Source: Flavobacterium sp. HSC-32F16
Lineage (GTDB): Bacteria; Bacteroidota; Bacteroidia; Flavobacteriales; Flavobacteriaceae
DNA: 64,000 nt
Assembly (NCBI RefSeq): GCF_024171645.1
Contig: NZ_JALKAC010000001.1
Span: forward strand, 682,001 to 746,000
Reading direction: 5' to 3'
Every line of letters starts with the position of its first letter. The stretch's first letter is position 1. This document shows positions 28,048 through 37,103 of the stretch, piece after piece. The position numbers and the translations under genes are program-made. The notes beneath the pieces were generated by a model that did no database searches, was not told where the DNA came from, and saw only the letters and a list, made by a program, of their open reading frames with translations.

Positions 28048-28827
28048 TTAAGACGATTTTTTCGTCTTAGTTTCCAGACTTGCTTTCAACATAGACATTA
28101 AGTCATCACTTTGTTTGTTATGCACCACTTTTAGTTTTGTGGCTTTTTGTACTTTTCCTTTGGCTTTCTTTTTAATAATATCCAAAAGTTTGGCTGTATA
28201 TTCGTCTTTAAAACCTGCAATATCAAACTTTTCTGTAAGCTGATCGATTAGTTTTTCGGCCATATCCATTTCTTTTGTGGCTTTTTTAGAAACGGGCGGT
28301 AATTTTAATTCGTCGGTGCTTCGTATTTCCTGCTCGAATCTGATTCGGTTTAAAACAATCACATTTTTATAGGGTTTTAGAATGGCGAGACTTTCTTTAT
28401 TTCGTAAAACAAAACGCGTTACACCCACTTTTCCCGAAGCTTCGAGCGCATCGCGAAGAAGGCCGTACGCATTCATTGCACCTTTGTCTGGCTCAAGATA
28501 ATACGGCTGTTCGTAATATATACTTTGAATTTCTTTTTCGAAGGCAAAACTTTCAATATCAATTGTTTTAGTTTTAATGGCATCGGCAGCTTCAAAATCA
28601 GTATCGTCCAGGATTACGTATTTATCTTCTATTTTATAGCCTTTTACAATATTCGCAAAATCAACTTCTTTACCTGTATTTTCATTGACCCGTTTAAACT
28701 TAATATTAGCGTTGTCTTTTTTATCCAGCATATCCATATCAAGACTGCTTTCCTGAACCGCCGAAAACATTTTAATTGGAATATTAATTAATCCAAAACT
28801 CACTGAACCTGTCCATATTGATCTCAT
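28048..28827 (-). CDS. ku: Ku DNA-end-binding protein
   Basis: This 259-residue bacterial Ku opens with the family hallmark [20 protein letters not shown]. The beta-barrel core extends to about 200 ([20 protein letters not shown], then [15 protein letters not shown]). A basic Lys-rich C-terminal tail follows, as in Ku proteins that recruit LigD. It forms a ring dimer on broken DNA ends. It is convergent with ligD, with 7 bp between stops, and is transcribed from its own promoter upstream of 28827. Confidence 0.95.
   Translation of the reverse strand: MRSIWTGSVSFGLINIPIKMFSAVQESSLDMDMLDKKDNANIKFKRVNENTGKEVDFANIVKGYKIEDKYVILDDTDFEAADAIKTKTIDIESFAFEKEIQSIYYEQPYYLEPDKGAMNAYGLLRDALEASGKVGVTRFVLRNKESLAILKPYKNVIVLNRIRFEQEIRSTDELKLPPVSKKATKEMDMAEKLIDQLTEKFDIAGFKDEYTAKLLDIIKKKAKGKVQKATKLKVVHNKQSDDLMSMLKASLETKTKKSS
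28050..28068. terminator. Hairpin built into the 3' end of ku
   Basis: AAGACGA-TTTTT-TCGTCTT is a perfect 7-bp stem that overlaps the last codons of ku and lies 10 bp after the ligD stop. It may slow or end read-through from ligD into ku, but it lacks a following T run on the plus strand. Confidence 0.4.
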
Positions 28828-28937
28828 AATTTTTTCCTTTAAATTTTCACTTAAAAGTAAATCACATTGATCAAAAACACTTTATAACATCATGGGAATC
28901 TTTTATAAAATCCCGACTCAAAACCAGCAATTTAAAT

Positions 28938-29444
28938 CTAATTTCTGCGTAGTTTTTTCTTGAAATAAATTTGTTTTTCTAAAATTGATGCGGTTTCCTG
29001 AAACTCAAATTCTTCATATTCTAAATCTTTCAGCGTTTTAATTAAAATTTCTTCAATAGAAAAAGCTTTTATCCAAATCAAATCATGTTTTCTCTGCAGG
29101 GCAATTTCTTCGGCACGCTTAAAAAGTACTGTTATATCTTCTTCATTAAAATAAATAATATCCTTTAAACAAATTGCCTTTTCTGCTCCAAGATTTTCAT
29201 TGGAAAGTCTTGAAGAATCCAACTTTAAAAATGACTGCGGATTTTCACCTTCATAAACCATCAGAATTTCTATTGAAAAATCATTCTGTATTCTAAACAA
29301 TTCTTTTTGAGAAAATTTTTCTTCGGCACACTCAAGTGCTAATTCTTTTTGCTTAAATAAACGCTCATAAAACTGAAGCGCTTGGCTTTCCATCCAAACG
29401 ACATTATCATTAATTATAACTACAAATCGTGCTGCTTTATTCAT
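28938..29444 (-). CDS. Hypothetical protein, weakly GNAT-like
   Basis: The likely start is the ATG at 29444, giving 168 residues (MNKAARFVVIINDNVVWMES). The frame extends upstream to a TTG at 29621, but those residues are low-complexity and unlikely to be translated. Residues about 80-160 (a KAICLKDIIYF strand, a helix, then an HDLIWIKAFS strand) recall the layout of acetyltransferases, but the acetyl-CoA loop is not clear. I do not assign a function. Confidence 0.55.
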   Translation of the reverse strand: MNKAARFVVIINDNVVWMESQALQFYERLFKQKELALECAEEKFSQKELFRIQNDFSIEILMVYEGENPQSFLKLDSSRLSNENLGAEKAICLKDIIYFNEEDITVLFKRAEEIALQRKHDLIWIKAFSIEEILIKTLKDLEYEEFEFQETASILEKQIYFKKKLRRN

Positions 29445-29665
29445 GTTTTTTTTGTTATTGATGAAGAAGCAAATTTGCACGAATTCCGGTTTTAAGAAAA
29501 GAGCAATATGACGTTTCTTTTGTGCAAAAAGGTTTTTTTTTTGAGATTCTAAGAGACTAATGAGCTGAGGAACTAAGATTTTAACATCGTTTGTAATTTC
29601 GACTGAAAGGAGAAAAAACAAAAACTGGGACTGAAAATCGCGGCTGTGGCTGAAAACTAAAAAAA

Positions 29666-30511
29666 CTACCTACGATATTCCAAAGGCGAAATTCCGGTAT
29701 GATTTTTAAAAAACCTCCCAAAAGCCGATTGATTTTGAAAATTCAATTCGTCGCTTATTTGACTGATGGTTAAACTTTTATTCTGCAATAAAACTTTGGC
29801 TTCCAGAATTACGACTTCATTTATCCAGTCGCTTGCCGTTTTACCGCTGTTCTTTTTGATTACTTCTGATAAATATTTTCGGGTAACATTTAAGGAATCG
29901 GCGTAATATTCGACTGATCTTTGTTTTAGGAAATCTTTAAAAAGAAGATTTTTAAATTTTTCGAAAATTGGATTTTGAGTTCCCTCAGTAGAAACCACTT
30001 CCTGAACAGAGTCAAGCTCATATATCAAAATATAAAGATAACTTATCAACGCGGCTGATTGATGCTTAGAATCGCCTTCTAAAAGTTCTTTTATTAAATT
30101 AAAAATTCGTTCAAACTTTATTTTCAAATTTCCTTTTAGGTCAAGAACATTATTGTTTTCAAAAAAATCATATTGCGATAAAAAGAAAACATTAGTTTGA
30201 GTTTCCAGAAAAAAATGAGGTTTAAAGAATATGATATCGATTAAAATTTCATCGCTGTTTTTGGTAAAACTCCTCGTAACTGTTGGACCCAGCGCAATAA
30301 CGGCAGGCGCATGAATGATTCTTTTTTCCAATTGCGTCTGCATGATAATAGAACCTTTCCTTAAAAATTCAATCGCATAACTTTCTGCGCGATATGGTTC
30401 ACTTATATACGGATGATCTGTGGTTTGAGTGTAGAAATAATCCTTTTTATCAGTACTTGAAAAAAGACTTTTATGATGCGTTAAGGAATACGTTTGAATT
30501 TTATTTTTCAA
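29666..30511 (-). CDS. AraC-family regulator (uncertain start)
   Basis: The C-terminal 100 residues are an AraC double helix-turn-helix (YADSLNVTRKYLSEVIKKNSG and ISQISDELNFQNQSAFGRFF, ending GISPLEYRR). The N-terminal part is a cupin-like sensing domain. No ATG is available at the N-terminus. The longest frame begins at a TTG at 30583 that lies inside the upstream gene's terminator and would add a hydrophobic stretch. I prefer the TTG at 30511 (KNKIQTYSLTHHKSLF), giving 281 residues. The target genes are unknown. Confidence 0.75.
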   Translation of the reverse strand: MKNKIQTYSLTHHKSLFSSTDKKDYFYTQTTDHPYISEPYRAESYAIEFLRKGSIIMQTQLEKRIIHAPAVIALGPTVTRSFTKNSDEILIDIIFFKPHFFLETQTNVFFLSQYDFFENNNVLDLKGNLKIKFERIFNLIKELLEGDSKHQSAALISYLYILIYELDSVQEVVSTEGTQNPIFEKFKNLLFKDFLKQRSVEYYADSLNVTRKYLSEVIKKNSGKTASDWINEVVILEAKVLLQNKSLTISQISDELNFQNQSAFGRFFKNHTGISPLEYRR

Positions 30512-30570
30512 GTTGTCTGCGTGATAATGATATCCAAAGATAACGAATGAAAGCCATAAAAAAAGAAACA

Positions 30571-30597
30571 AAAAATGGCGCAAAAAGCGCCATTTTT
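30571..30597 (-). terminator. Terminator of the sugar dehydrogenase gene
   Basis: AAAAATGGCGC and GCGCCATTTTT form an 11-bp perfect stem with a 5-nt loop, 46 bp beyond the leftward stop at 30643. Confidence 0.8.
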
Positions 30598-30642
30598 AAA
30601 TTTACAGGATAATTAATCAATTAACAATTAACCATCAATAAT

Positions 30643-31869
30643 TTATTTCTTGTCTATTTTATAAAGTCTTCCTTCATCTGTAACAGCATATAAAGCGCCG
30701 TCTGCTCCTTGTGTAACGTCTCTAAAACGCTGCCCTTCGCCTGCTAAAAGCCTTTCTTCACCCACAACTTTATTGTCTTTGATCACTAATCTCGCAATAT
30801 GCTTACCGCTTAAAGAACCAATAAAAAGGTTATTTTCCCATTCTGGTACACGATTTCCTGTGTAGAAAGTCATACCGCTTGGAGAAATTACAGGATCCCA
30901 GTAATAAACCGGCTGTTCCATTCCTTCTTTCTGCTGAATTGCATCACCAATTGGCTGTCCGCTGTATTCGATTCCGTAAGTAATTGTCGGCCATCCATAA
31001 TTTGAACCTGCTTTTATACGATTCAATTCATCACCTCCTCTTGGTCCGTGTTCACTTTCCCAGATTTCTTTCGTAACCGGGTGAATTGCTAATCCCTGCG
31101 GATTTCTATGCCCATACGAATACAATTCCGGTAAAGCCCCAGCTCCGCTAAAAGTTGGATTTCCAGAAGCCGGCTGTCCTTCTTTCGTAATTCTTAAAAC
31201 TTTACCCAAACTTGCTGTAAGCGATTGCGCCAAAGGTCGGGTTGCTAAAACTGAACGCTCTCCTGTACTTACTACAAGATTTCCATTTTGATCAAAAAGA
31301 ATACGTCCTCCGTAATGAAGATCACTAGGATTTGCAGGGCTTGAACGATAAATTACCGTTGCGTTTTCGATTGTTTTTTCGTTAGCTGCCAATCTTCCTT
31401 TAGCTACAGATGAAATATTTCCTCCCGTAACAGCTTCAGAAAACACCCAGTAAATCATTCTGTTTGTTGCAAAATCAGGATCAAGACACAAACCTAATAA
31501 ACCTCCCTGATTGGCAGGATTTACAGCTGGCAGACCTGTAATAGGCTCGCTTACTACTCCGGCAGTTGTAACAATACGTAAAGTCCCAGTGCTTTTTTGA
31601 GTTACCAAAAGACGCCCGTCAGGAAGTGCTTTAACGCCCCACGGACTTGTAAGCGCGCTTGTTATAATATCCGCTTTAAATTCTGTATCTGTTGTCATAC
31701 CAGCAATTCTGGTTTGTCCGCTAAATGCAGGTTTATATTGAGTATTTGCAGGATTCGTTTCCACAGGATCAGTTACGGTTCCTCCTCCATTTGCAGGAGT
31801 ATCATCGTTGTCACAGCTAAAGGCAAATAATGCACTTGAAAGAATGAAAATGTACTTTAAATTTTTCAT
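30643..31869 (-). CDS. PQQ-dependent aldose sugar dehydrogenase-like lipoprotein
   Basis: This is a 408-residue lipoprotein (lipobox LFAFSCDND, Cys19) with a GSDH beta-propeller: LTSPWGVKALPDGRLLVTQKS (blade 1), GGLLGLCLDPDFATN, DLHYGGRILFDQNGNLVVSTG, and the SYGHRNPQGLAIHP and WESEHGPRGGDELN cofactor-region motifs. Relatives oxidise aldose sugars in the periplasm using PQQ. No PQQ biosynthesis gene is in the window, so the holoenzyme would depend on external or distant PQQ. A related domain opens the much larger protein at 53278. Confidence 0.85.
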   Translation of the reverse strand: MKNLKYIFILSSALFAFSCDNDDTPANGGGTVTDPVETNPANTQYKPAFSGQTRIAGMTTDTEFKADIITSALTSPWGVKALPDGRLLVTQKSTGTLRIVTTAGVVSEPITGLPAVNPANQGGLLGLCLDPDFATNRMIYWVFSEAVTGGNISSVAKGRLAANEKTIENATVIYRSSPANPSDLHYGGRILFDQNGNLVVSTGERSVLATRPLAQSLTASLGKVLRITKEGQPASGNPTFSGAGALPELYSYGHRNPQGLAIHPVTKEIWESEHGPRGGDELNRIKAGSNYGWPTITYGIEYSGQPIGDAIQQKEGMEQPVYYWDPVISPSGMTFYTGNRVPEWENNLFIGSLSGKHIARLVIKDNKVVGEERLLAGEGQRFRDVTQGADGALYAVTDEGRLYKIDKK

Positions 31870-31981
31870 AGTAGTTATTTATTAAATTAATTTGGGTTAT
31901 AAGCGTCAAATGTCTAAAATTAAAAACAGCTTATTTTATATAATTTAAGGAAAGACTTACAGAATTCTTATCAGCAAAAAA

Positions 31982-32011
31982 AAGAGGCCGTTTTAAATAA
32001 AACGGCCTCTT
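31982..32011 (-). terminator. Terminator of the doxX-like gene
   Basis: AAGAGGCCGTTTTA and TAAAACGGCCTCTT make a 14-bp perfect stem. On the minus strand it is followed by a T run, matching the leftward gene that stops at 32035. Confidence 0.85.
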
Positions 32012-32034
32012 AAACTATATAGTATCAAAAGATA

Positions 32035-32421
32035 TTAATCCCATTTGTTCGTTTTAGAAACAGCATATTTTCCTGCTCCTGTAAAGAATAATCCAACTGA
32101 ACCTAAAAGATAAAGCATCAACAATTCGTTTGCATAACCTCCGTGTTCACTAATTGAGAAAATATCCTGAGCGTGTGCTACTGCAATGGCAACGATACAA
32201 GTTACAGCAAGAAGAACGGCTGCAATTCTGGTACGGAAACCTAATAAAATAGCAATTGGCGCTAAAACTTCTCCTATATAAACAGCATATCCAAATGCTC
32301 CCATATTATCTACCAGAAAAGAAATACCATCAAGAACTTTTGAAATACCGTGAAAAAGCATTAAACCTCCAACGCTGATTCTGATTAGTAATAATCCAAG
32401 GTCTGTGTTTTTTGAAATCAT
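32035..32421 (-). CDS. DoxX-family membrane protein
   Basis: This 128-residue protein has four membrane helices. The RISVGGLMLFHGISKVLDG opening and GAFGYAVYIGEVLAPIAILLGFRTRIAA centre are typical of DoxX. Members are linked to redox balance or thiosulfate:quinone oxidation, but the function of most is unknown. A Fur-like palindrome lies about 90 bp upstream. Confidence 0.85.
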   Translation of the reverse strand: MISKNTDLGLLLIRISVGGLMLFHGISKVLDGISFLVDNMGAFGYAVYIGEVLAPIAILLGFRTRIAAVLLAVTCIVAIAVAHAQDIFSISEHGGYANELLMLYLLGSVGLFFTGAGKYAVSKTNKWD

Positions 32422-32510
32422 AACAATTTTGTTTTGGTTTTTAAAAAATTAAATACAAATTTGGCTTGTAAGGCCGCTAAAATACAAAAATTGTTAAGAT
32501 AAAAAATACG

Positions 32511-32533
32511 TTATTTAAATTAATTCTAAATAA
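32511..32533. promoter_or_regulatory. Fur-like palindrome
   Basis: TTATTTAAATTAATTCTAAA continues as TAA to form a 23-bp near-palindrome containing the half-site TTCTAAAT, the form I recall for Fur boxes in Flavobacteriia. It lies upstream of the leftward doxX-like gene. The match could be chance in AT-rich DNA. Confidence 0.35.
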
Positions 32534-32573
32534 CTATTCTCATGTATCACACACCTGTCCAGAATGCTGTTTT

Positions 32574-33587
32574 TTAAAATTTAATTGCAATTTTTCCAAT
32601 TGTTTTTCCGGACTCTAAAAGCTGATGTGCTTTCTTTAAATTTTCAGCAGTAAGTCCCTTATATGTTTCTTTTAAAGTAGTTTTTAAAACGCCTTCATCT
32701 AATAGATCGGCTATTTTATTTAAAATATGATGCTGTTCGATCATGTCTTCTGTTTGAAACATTGAACGCGTGTACATCAATTCCCATGAAAATGAAACAC
32801 TTTTTCCTTTCAGTTTATTCAAAACAACGGGTTCAGCACTTCCGGTAATTGAAGCAATATGTCCCTGAGGTTTTATTAATTCGGCCATAATGTCCCAATA
32901 CGCATTGGTATCAACAAAATCTAAAATGAAATCTACGTTTTGAAAACCAGCTTCTCTAACGGATTCGATTAAGTTTTTGTGATCAACAACAAAATCAGCT
33001 CCTTGCTTCTTGCACCAATCAATGGTTTCCGGACGTGAAGCGGTTGCAATAACCGTTAATCCTGCAATTTTCTTAGCCAGCTGAATCGCAATTGAACCCA
33101 CTCCACCGGCACCGCCAATAATTAAAATTGATTTTCCTTTGTCTTTCTCCGGATTAATTCGAATTCGGTCAAACAGAATTTCCCAGGCTGTTAATCCTGT
33201 TAACGGAATAGCTGCCGCTTCTGCATTCGTTAATGATGTTGGTTTATTACCTGCAATTCTTTCGTCAACAATTTGAAATTCGGCATTACTGCCCTGTTTG
33301 GTAATATCTCCGGCATAATATACCAGGTCACCCACTTCAAATAAAGTGACTTTTTCGCCCACTGCCTGTACAATTCCAACGGCATCCCAGCCAATAATTT
33401 TTGGAATTTCTAATACGGTGTCTTTTGCAGCACTCTGACGAATTTTAAAATCAACCGGATTTACTGAAATTGCATCAATTTTTACTAATAAATCATGAGC
33501 GCCGGGCGTTGGTTTTACAGTTTCAAATTCAATAAAACTGTCTTTTTCTTCTATAGATAATGAGGTTTTGAATCCTATTGCTTTCAT
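32574..33587 (-). CDS. Zinc-free quinone oxidoreductase-like dehydrogenase
   Basis: This 337-residue medium-chain reductase has the GroES-like part (about 1-130: VKIDAISVNPVDFKIRQSA, IIGWDAVGIVQAVG), without zinc-binding Cys, and a Rossmann domain with SILIIGGAGGVGSIAIQLAK near 150. This matches the zeta-crystallin-like family (ZADH), which reduces quinones or enones with NADPH. It is leftward and has no evident operon partner. Confidence 0.85.
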   Translation of the reverse strand: MKAIGFKTSLSIEEKDSFIEFETVKPTPGAHDLLVKIDAISVNPVDFKIRQSAAKDTVLEIPKIIGWDAVGIVQAVGEKVTLFEVGDLVYYAGDITKQGSNAEFQIVDERIAGNKPTSLTNAEAAAIPLTGLTAWEILFDRIRINPEKDKGKSILIIGGAGGVGSIAIQLAKKIAGLTVIATASRPETIDWCKKQGADFVVDHKNLIESVREAGFQNVDFILDFVDTNAYWDIMAELIKPQGHIASITGSAEPVVLNKLKGKSVSFSWELMYTRSMFQTEDMIEQHHILNKIADLLDEGVLKTTLKETYKGLTAENLKKAHQLLESGKTIGKIAIKF

Positions 33588-33730
33588 TGTTTCTAAATTT
33601 TGGTTTAAAATATACTAACAAAGATAATCGCTGTTTGGATGTTAATGCTGGTATATTTTTATACTATATCGGTATAATTTTTTCAGAGATCGTGAGCTTC
33701 TTAGTTACGGAGAGGTTTAAGCTTTTTTAT

Positions 33731-33802
33731 TTCACGAAGATTCAGCGGATTATGCAGATATTTGCCGCTAATCTGCTAAATCAGCAGAATCTGCGAGAGA
33801 AA
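33731..33802. repeat. Intergenic palindromic repeat element
   Basis: The stretch contains nested inverted units (AGCGG with CCGCT, TCTGCT with AGCAGA) around repeated CAGATT/AATCTG words. Such dispersed non-coding repeats are common in Flavobacterium intergenic DNA. A short frame crossing it is taken as chance. Confidence 0.5.
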
Positions 33803-33844
33803 CACCTTTAAATAAGGTAAATTTGTTTATCTAAATTTCAAAAA

Positions 33845-34405
33845 ATGAATATAAGAAAAGCTGAAATATCCGATTCAAAATATATTGCTCCTATATTATT
33901 ACTCGCAATGGAAGATATTATTTACAAGTTTATTGCTAAAAAAGATTACGCTGCCGCGAAAGACTTTCTGGAGTATTTTATTGAGAGAGATAACAATCAA
34001 TATTCGTATCAAAATTGCTTTGTGGCCGAAGAAGATAATGAAATTATTGGTGCAGTAAATATATATAACGGTTCAGAGCTGAAAGTTTTACGTTCTCCAA
34101 TTGTCGAATATGTGCAAGCAACTTTTAATCCTGAATTTGATCCTGAATTTGAAACGCAACCTGGTGAATTCTACATCGATTCTTTGGGCGTAAACCCGAA
34201 TTATCAGGGAAAAGGAATTGGTTCTAAAATACTTCGGTTTTTAATTGCCGAATATGTACACAAAAATAAACAGACTTTGGGATTATTAGTTGAAGAAGAG
34301 AATCCTCTGGCAAAAAGCCTTTATTTAAAACTCGGATTTAAAGTTGTGGGAGAAAAAACTTTGGTTGGCAAAAAACTCGATCATCTTCAAATAAGTCCGA
34401 ATTAA
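33845..34405 (+). CDS. GNAT acetyltransferase
   Basis: This 186-residue GNAT protein has the strand pair CFVAEEDNEIIGAVNIYNG, the acetyl-CoA-binding segment FYIDSLGVNPNYQGKGIGSK (Q-G-K-G-I-G) near 115, and the terminal VEEENPLAKSLYLKLGFKVV. The substrate is not predictable. It precedes the small gene at 34457 by 51 bp. Confidence 0.85.
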   Translation: MNIRKAEISDSKYIAPILLLAMEDIIYKFIAKKDYAAAKDFLEYFIERDNNQYSYQNCFVAEEDNEIIGAVNIYNGSELKVLRSPIVEYVQATFNPEFDPEFETQPGEFYIDSLGVNPNYQGKGIGSKILRFLIAEYVHKNKQTLGLLVEEENPLAKSLYLKLGFKVVGEKTLVGKKLDHLQISPN

Positions 34406-34456
34406 ATTCGGCTCTGCCAAAAAAACAATTAATTTCAAAACCAAAAATAAAACTTT

Positions 34457-34723
34457 ATGAATCATCAAGTATTTGAATCAAATTATAAAAAACTGGGATT
34501 TCTGATTCTTAATCAGGAAACTGTTTTTTTAATGGTGATGTTTATAAATGATTTTTTAAGAGACGAAGGAGAATCTTACCCAAAATTAAACGAAGACGGA
34601 TTTGTTCTCTTAACGCTGACAAAATACAACAGATTGATTCACGATAACTTGATTTCAAATTCTATTGTTAATATTGCTACTTTAAAACAAGTCGCTATTG
34701 TATTCAAAACGACATTGAAATAA
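34457..34723 (+). CDS. Small conserved-looking protein, parent of nearby 3' copies
   Basis: This 88-residue protein has no signal peptide or membrane helix. It is rich in hydrophobic and Asn residues (MNHQVFESNYKKLGFLILNQ) and ends KYNRLIHDN then VVFKTTLK-like. I do not recognise it. A decayed copy of its C-terminal part is at 37104-37247, and its last 15 bp recur at 37396-37410, with a defence island between. That second copy confirms that this is, or was, a real gene. Confidence 0.6.
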   Translation: MNHQVFESNYKKLGFLILNQETVFLMVMFINDFLRDEGESYPKLNEDGFVLLTLTKYNRLIHDNLISNSIVNIATLKQVAIVFKTTLK

Positions 34724-34728
34724 TTAAT

Positions 34729-34778
34729 AACAGACAAATGAGCAAAATATCAGCTGATATTTTGCTCATTTGTCTGTT
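34729..34778. repeat. Perfect 50-bp palindrome at the defence-island edge
   Basis: Two 25-nt arms (AACAGACAAATGAGCAAAAT then ATCAG, and the exact complement) meet with no spacer at 34753/34754. It begins 6 bp after the stop of the small gene and lies 37 bp from the end of ptuB. As RNA it would form a very long hairpin and could end both converging transcripts, although no T run follows on the plus strand. Confidence 0.8.
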
Positions 34779-34814
34779 AAGTTATATGAATTTATTATAC
34801 AACAATCGATAGCT

Positions 34815-35567
34815 CTAATCTAAAAAATAAATATATTTTAGCGCTTCTAATTGTAACAAACCATTTGTTGATAATTCAATGAAAAAAAAATTCTTATCAT
34901 TTTTATTATGTAAAGATAAAGAAGCAAATTTAATAGCCTTAATTAAATCTGACCTAGAACTTAAATTTGTTACACTATATTTATTATTATTTTTAATATA
35001 TCTCCAAAGTTTTCTATAGTCTATATAATATTGAAAAGCCAAGCCGATTGCCGCTATATCTGAAAAATAAATTGAACTATAAATATTTCCTGAATCATTA
35101 TAATTAAAATCGTTATTTACATTCAAATCAAAAACAAATGGTTTGATCTCTTTAGAACCTCTAAAATTATTACATTTAGAACAACAAGCTAATAAATTAT
35201 AATAAGAAATATCATGAGGTAAATTAGTTAATCCTGCGTTTGGAATAGCTCTAACATTATAATCAAATAGTAACTTCTCAACACATTTGCCAGTTAAGCC
35301 ATAATTATTAAAGATGTTAACTAAACTAGGATTTTGGGGGTACAAATGTTCAATCGTTGCTTCATCTAAATTTAATTTCTTCATACAATAACAACATAAG
35401 TTATTTTGCTCTAATAATAAAACTCTTTTTATATCACTTTTCTCGTTAGAAGTAAAATTATAATTATAGTTATTGTAATTTGGTGTTACACTACTCCATT
35501 TATTAGATTCAAAAGTTGAAAAAAAAGCAAGTAAACCGGATGAATTTATTTTATTTATGTATTCCAT
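34815..35567 (-). CDS. ptuB: HNH endonuclease of a Septu-type system (PtuB-like)
   Basis: This 250-residue protein has a zinc-finger HNH nuclease core. Cys58/59 and Cys61 (NLCCYCMKKL) pair with Cys129 and Cys132 (CSKCNNFRG), and the catalytic His74 is in ATIEHLYPQ. Asn133-Asn134 end the fold. The upstream gene is an AAA ATPase with a one-base overlap (TAATG), so translation is coupled. This ATPase-HNH pair is the composition of Septu, in which PtuA regulates a PtuB nuclease that attacks nucleic acid during phage infection. The low GC and the flanking repeats suggest horizontal gain. Confidence 0.75.
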   Translation of the reverse strand: MEYINKINSSGLLAFFSTFESNKWSSVTPNYNNYNYNFTSNEKSDIKRVLLLEQNNLCCYCMKKLNLDEATIEHLYPQNPSLVNIFNNYGLTGKCVEKLLFDYNVRAIPNAGLTNLPHDISYYNLLACCSKCNNFRGSKEIKPFVFDLNVNNDFNYNDSGNIYSSIYFSDIAAIGLAFQYYIDYRKLWRYIKNNNKYSVTNLSSRSDLIKAIKFASLSLHNKNDKNFFFIELSTNGLLQLEALKYIYFLD

Positions 35568-37045
35568 TATATTTTATCATTAGTCATTCTATCTTTGATA
35601 AATACAGGAATTATCCCATTGTAAATATCAGCTATTTTTTCTTTATACTCTATAGCTAATTTTTCATCTTCATTTTTTAAAAAGTTATATGCATTAATAT
35701 ATGCATCTAAAATTTGGTTTGATATGTTTACTCCCATAATATCAATTAAATTTGAATTATAATCTAAGCCATAAACATTATCTAATTCTTCTTCTGTGTA
35801 CTTACCATTATTTTTATCTAACTTAAGAATTTTCTTTTCAATTTTTTCAACTTTTAAATTACTTAATATTATTGGAGAATGAGTAGTAACAATAAACTGT
35901 AAACCTGGAAAGGTTTTCATAAATTTATCCATAATACTTTTTTGAAGGTTTGGATGTAAGTGAAGTTCTATTTCATCAATTAATACGATTCCACTAAATT
36001 CTTTATTACTTCCATTAAGAAAAAAGCATCTATATGCTAAATCAAATACAATATGAATAAGTCTTTGATATCCCATTGGTAAAGTCTCTTCATTATAAAT
36101 TCCTTCATCAAAACTATTAGCCTTTCCAAAACTAAAAAAAAGTAACTCATCCTTTATGGTTTTTCTTTTTTTTATATCGTATAAGATTAATTCATCATCT
36201 AACGAACTTTCTGAAGATGAGAAAAATTCGATAACAATTTCTTTTACAAAGTTTTGTTCATTTATTAAGTATGAGGTGGTATTTTTAAATTTTTCCGATA
36301 ATATTTCCAATCTTAATTTTACATTTCTTAATCTTTCTGTAAAAGTATCATCTAAATTGCTGTTTTTTCTTTTATAGTCCTCTAATAAAGTTATTTCTTT
36401 ATTTAGATCTTCTATTGATTCTTCATCTTGTTGAATAATGCCTAAAATAAATTTGTATCTTTTAAACCATGATGTAGCAATACTACCGTCATCATTCCAA
36501 AATGAATAACCTATATCTCTGGGTAATAAATAAGAGCTTAATAATAATTCATTGAATTTATTAATATTAGGATTCTTCTCTTTGCGCCTATGAGGATAGC
36601 AATCACCATAAAAAGAAAATAATGGCCAGCTTTTGTTTTTAGATTTATAATGCTTTGTTAAAAAAGAGTGGACATCTTTATAATATTTGCTATGCAATTT
36701 TCCATTATAAGATTCCCTAAAAAACTTCCAAGTTATTTCATCAGTATTTTCTATACTTACAGTATAATCTATACTAGTTGGCCATTGAAAACCATCTCCA
36801 TTTTCCTTAAATGTAGTGTCCCAGTCTAAAAATTTTTCAATTTTAGTGGTATTATTTTTATTAAATATATTATTAGCACTACTTGAGAACATAAATGACA
36901 TACCTTTTCTAAGAGCACTTAGCAAAGTTGACTTACCAGTTCCATTTTTACCAATAATTATTGTAGTATTTGTTCCAAATTCGAACTCATTATCTTCATA
37001 ACATCTAAAGTTTTGTAAACTTATCTTTTTTATCTTCATATCCAT
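35567..37045 (-). CDS. ptuA: AAA ATPase of a Septu-type system (PtuA-like)
   Basis: This is a 492-residue SMC/RecF-like ATPase. Walker A GKNGTGKST is at 32-40 after ISLQNFRCYEDNEFEF, a coiled-coil-like region lies around 215-265, Walker B is GIVLIDEIELHLHP (around 350-363), and the H-loop is IVTTHSPIIL (around 383). Met3 is an alternative start. The layout matches OLD-like ATPases of defence systems; without a TOPRIM domain and with an HNH partner it fits PtuA of Septu. A lone AAA15/AAA21 ATPase with an HNH partner of another defence type is the alternative. Confidence 0.75.
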   Translation of the reverse strand: MDMKIKKISLQNFRCYEDNEFEFGTNTTIIIGKNGTGKSTLLSALRKGMSFMFSSSANNIFNKNNTTKIEKFLDWDTTFKENGDGFQWPTSIDYTVSIENTDEITWKFFRESYNGKLHSKYYKDVHSFLTKHYKSKNKSWPLFSFYGDCYPHRRKEKNPNINKFNELLLSSYLLPRDIGYSFWNDDGSIATSWFKRYKFILGIIQQDEESIEDLNKEITLLEDYKRKNSNLDDTFTERLRNVKLRLEILSEKFKNTTSYLINEQNFVKEIVIEFFSSSESSLDDELILYDIKKRKTIKDELLFFSFGKANSFDEGIYNEETLPMGYQRLIHIVFDLAYRCFFLNGSNKEFSGIVLIDEIELHLHPNLQKSIMDKFMKTFPGLQFIVTTHSPIILSNLKVEKIEKKILKLDKNNGKYTEEELDNVYGLDYNSNLIDIMGVNISNQILDAYINAYNFLKNEDEKLAIEYKEKIADIYNGIIPVFIKDRMTNDKI

Positions 37046-37103
37046 AAAATTAATTCCAATTACCTCAAATCAAAGGTATAATAAAAATAATAAATTTAAA
37101 GTT

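Noticed and set aside
33578..33811. A 77-codon open frame upstream of the acetyltransferase gene
   Set aside because: It crosses the intergenic palindromic repeat and the start region of the leftward dehydrogenase. The predicted peptide has no family-like features.
34729..34778. Palindrome considered as an IS or transposon terminal repeat
   Set aside because: No transposase frame or second copy is visible in the window.
34815..37045. Possible retron (reverse transcriptase plus PtuAB-type effectors)
   Set aside because: Retron Ec78-like systems also use PtuAB, but no reverse transcriptase frame or msr/msd-like RNA is seen beside the pair, so plain Septu is the better reading.
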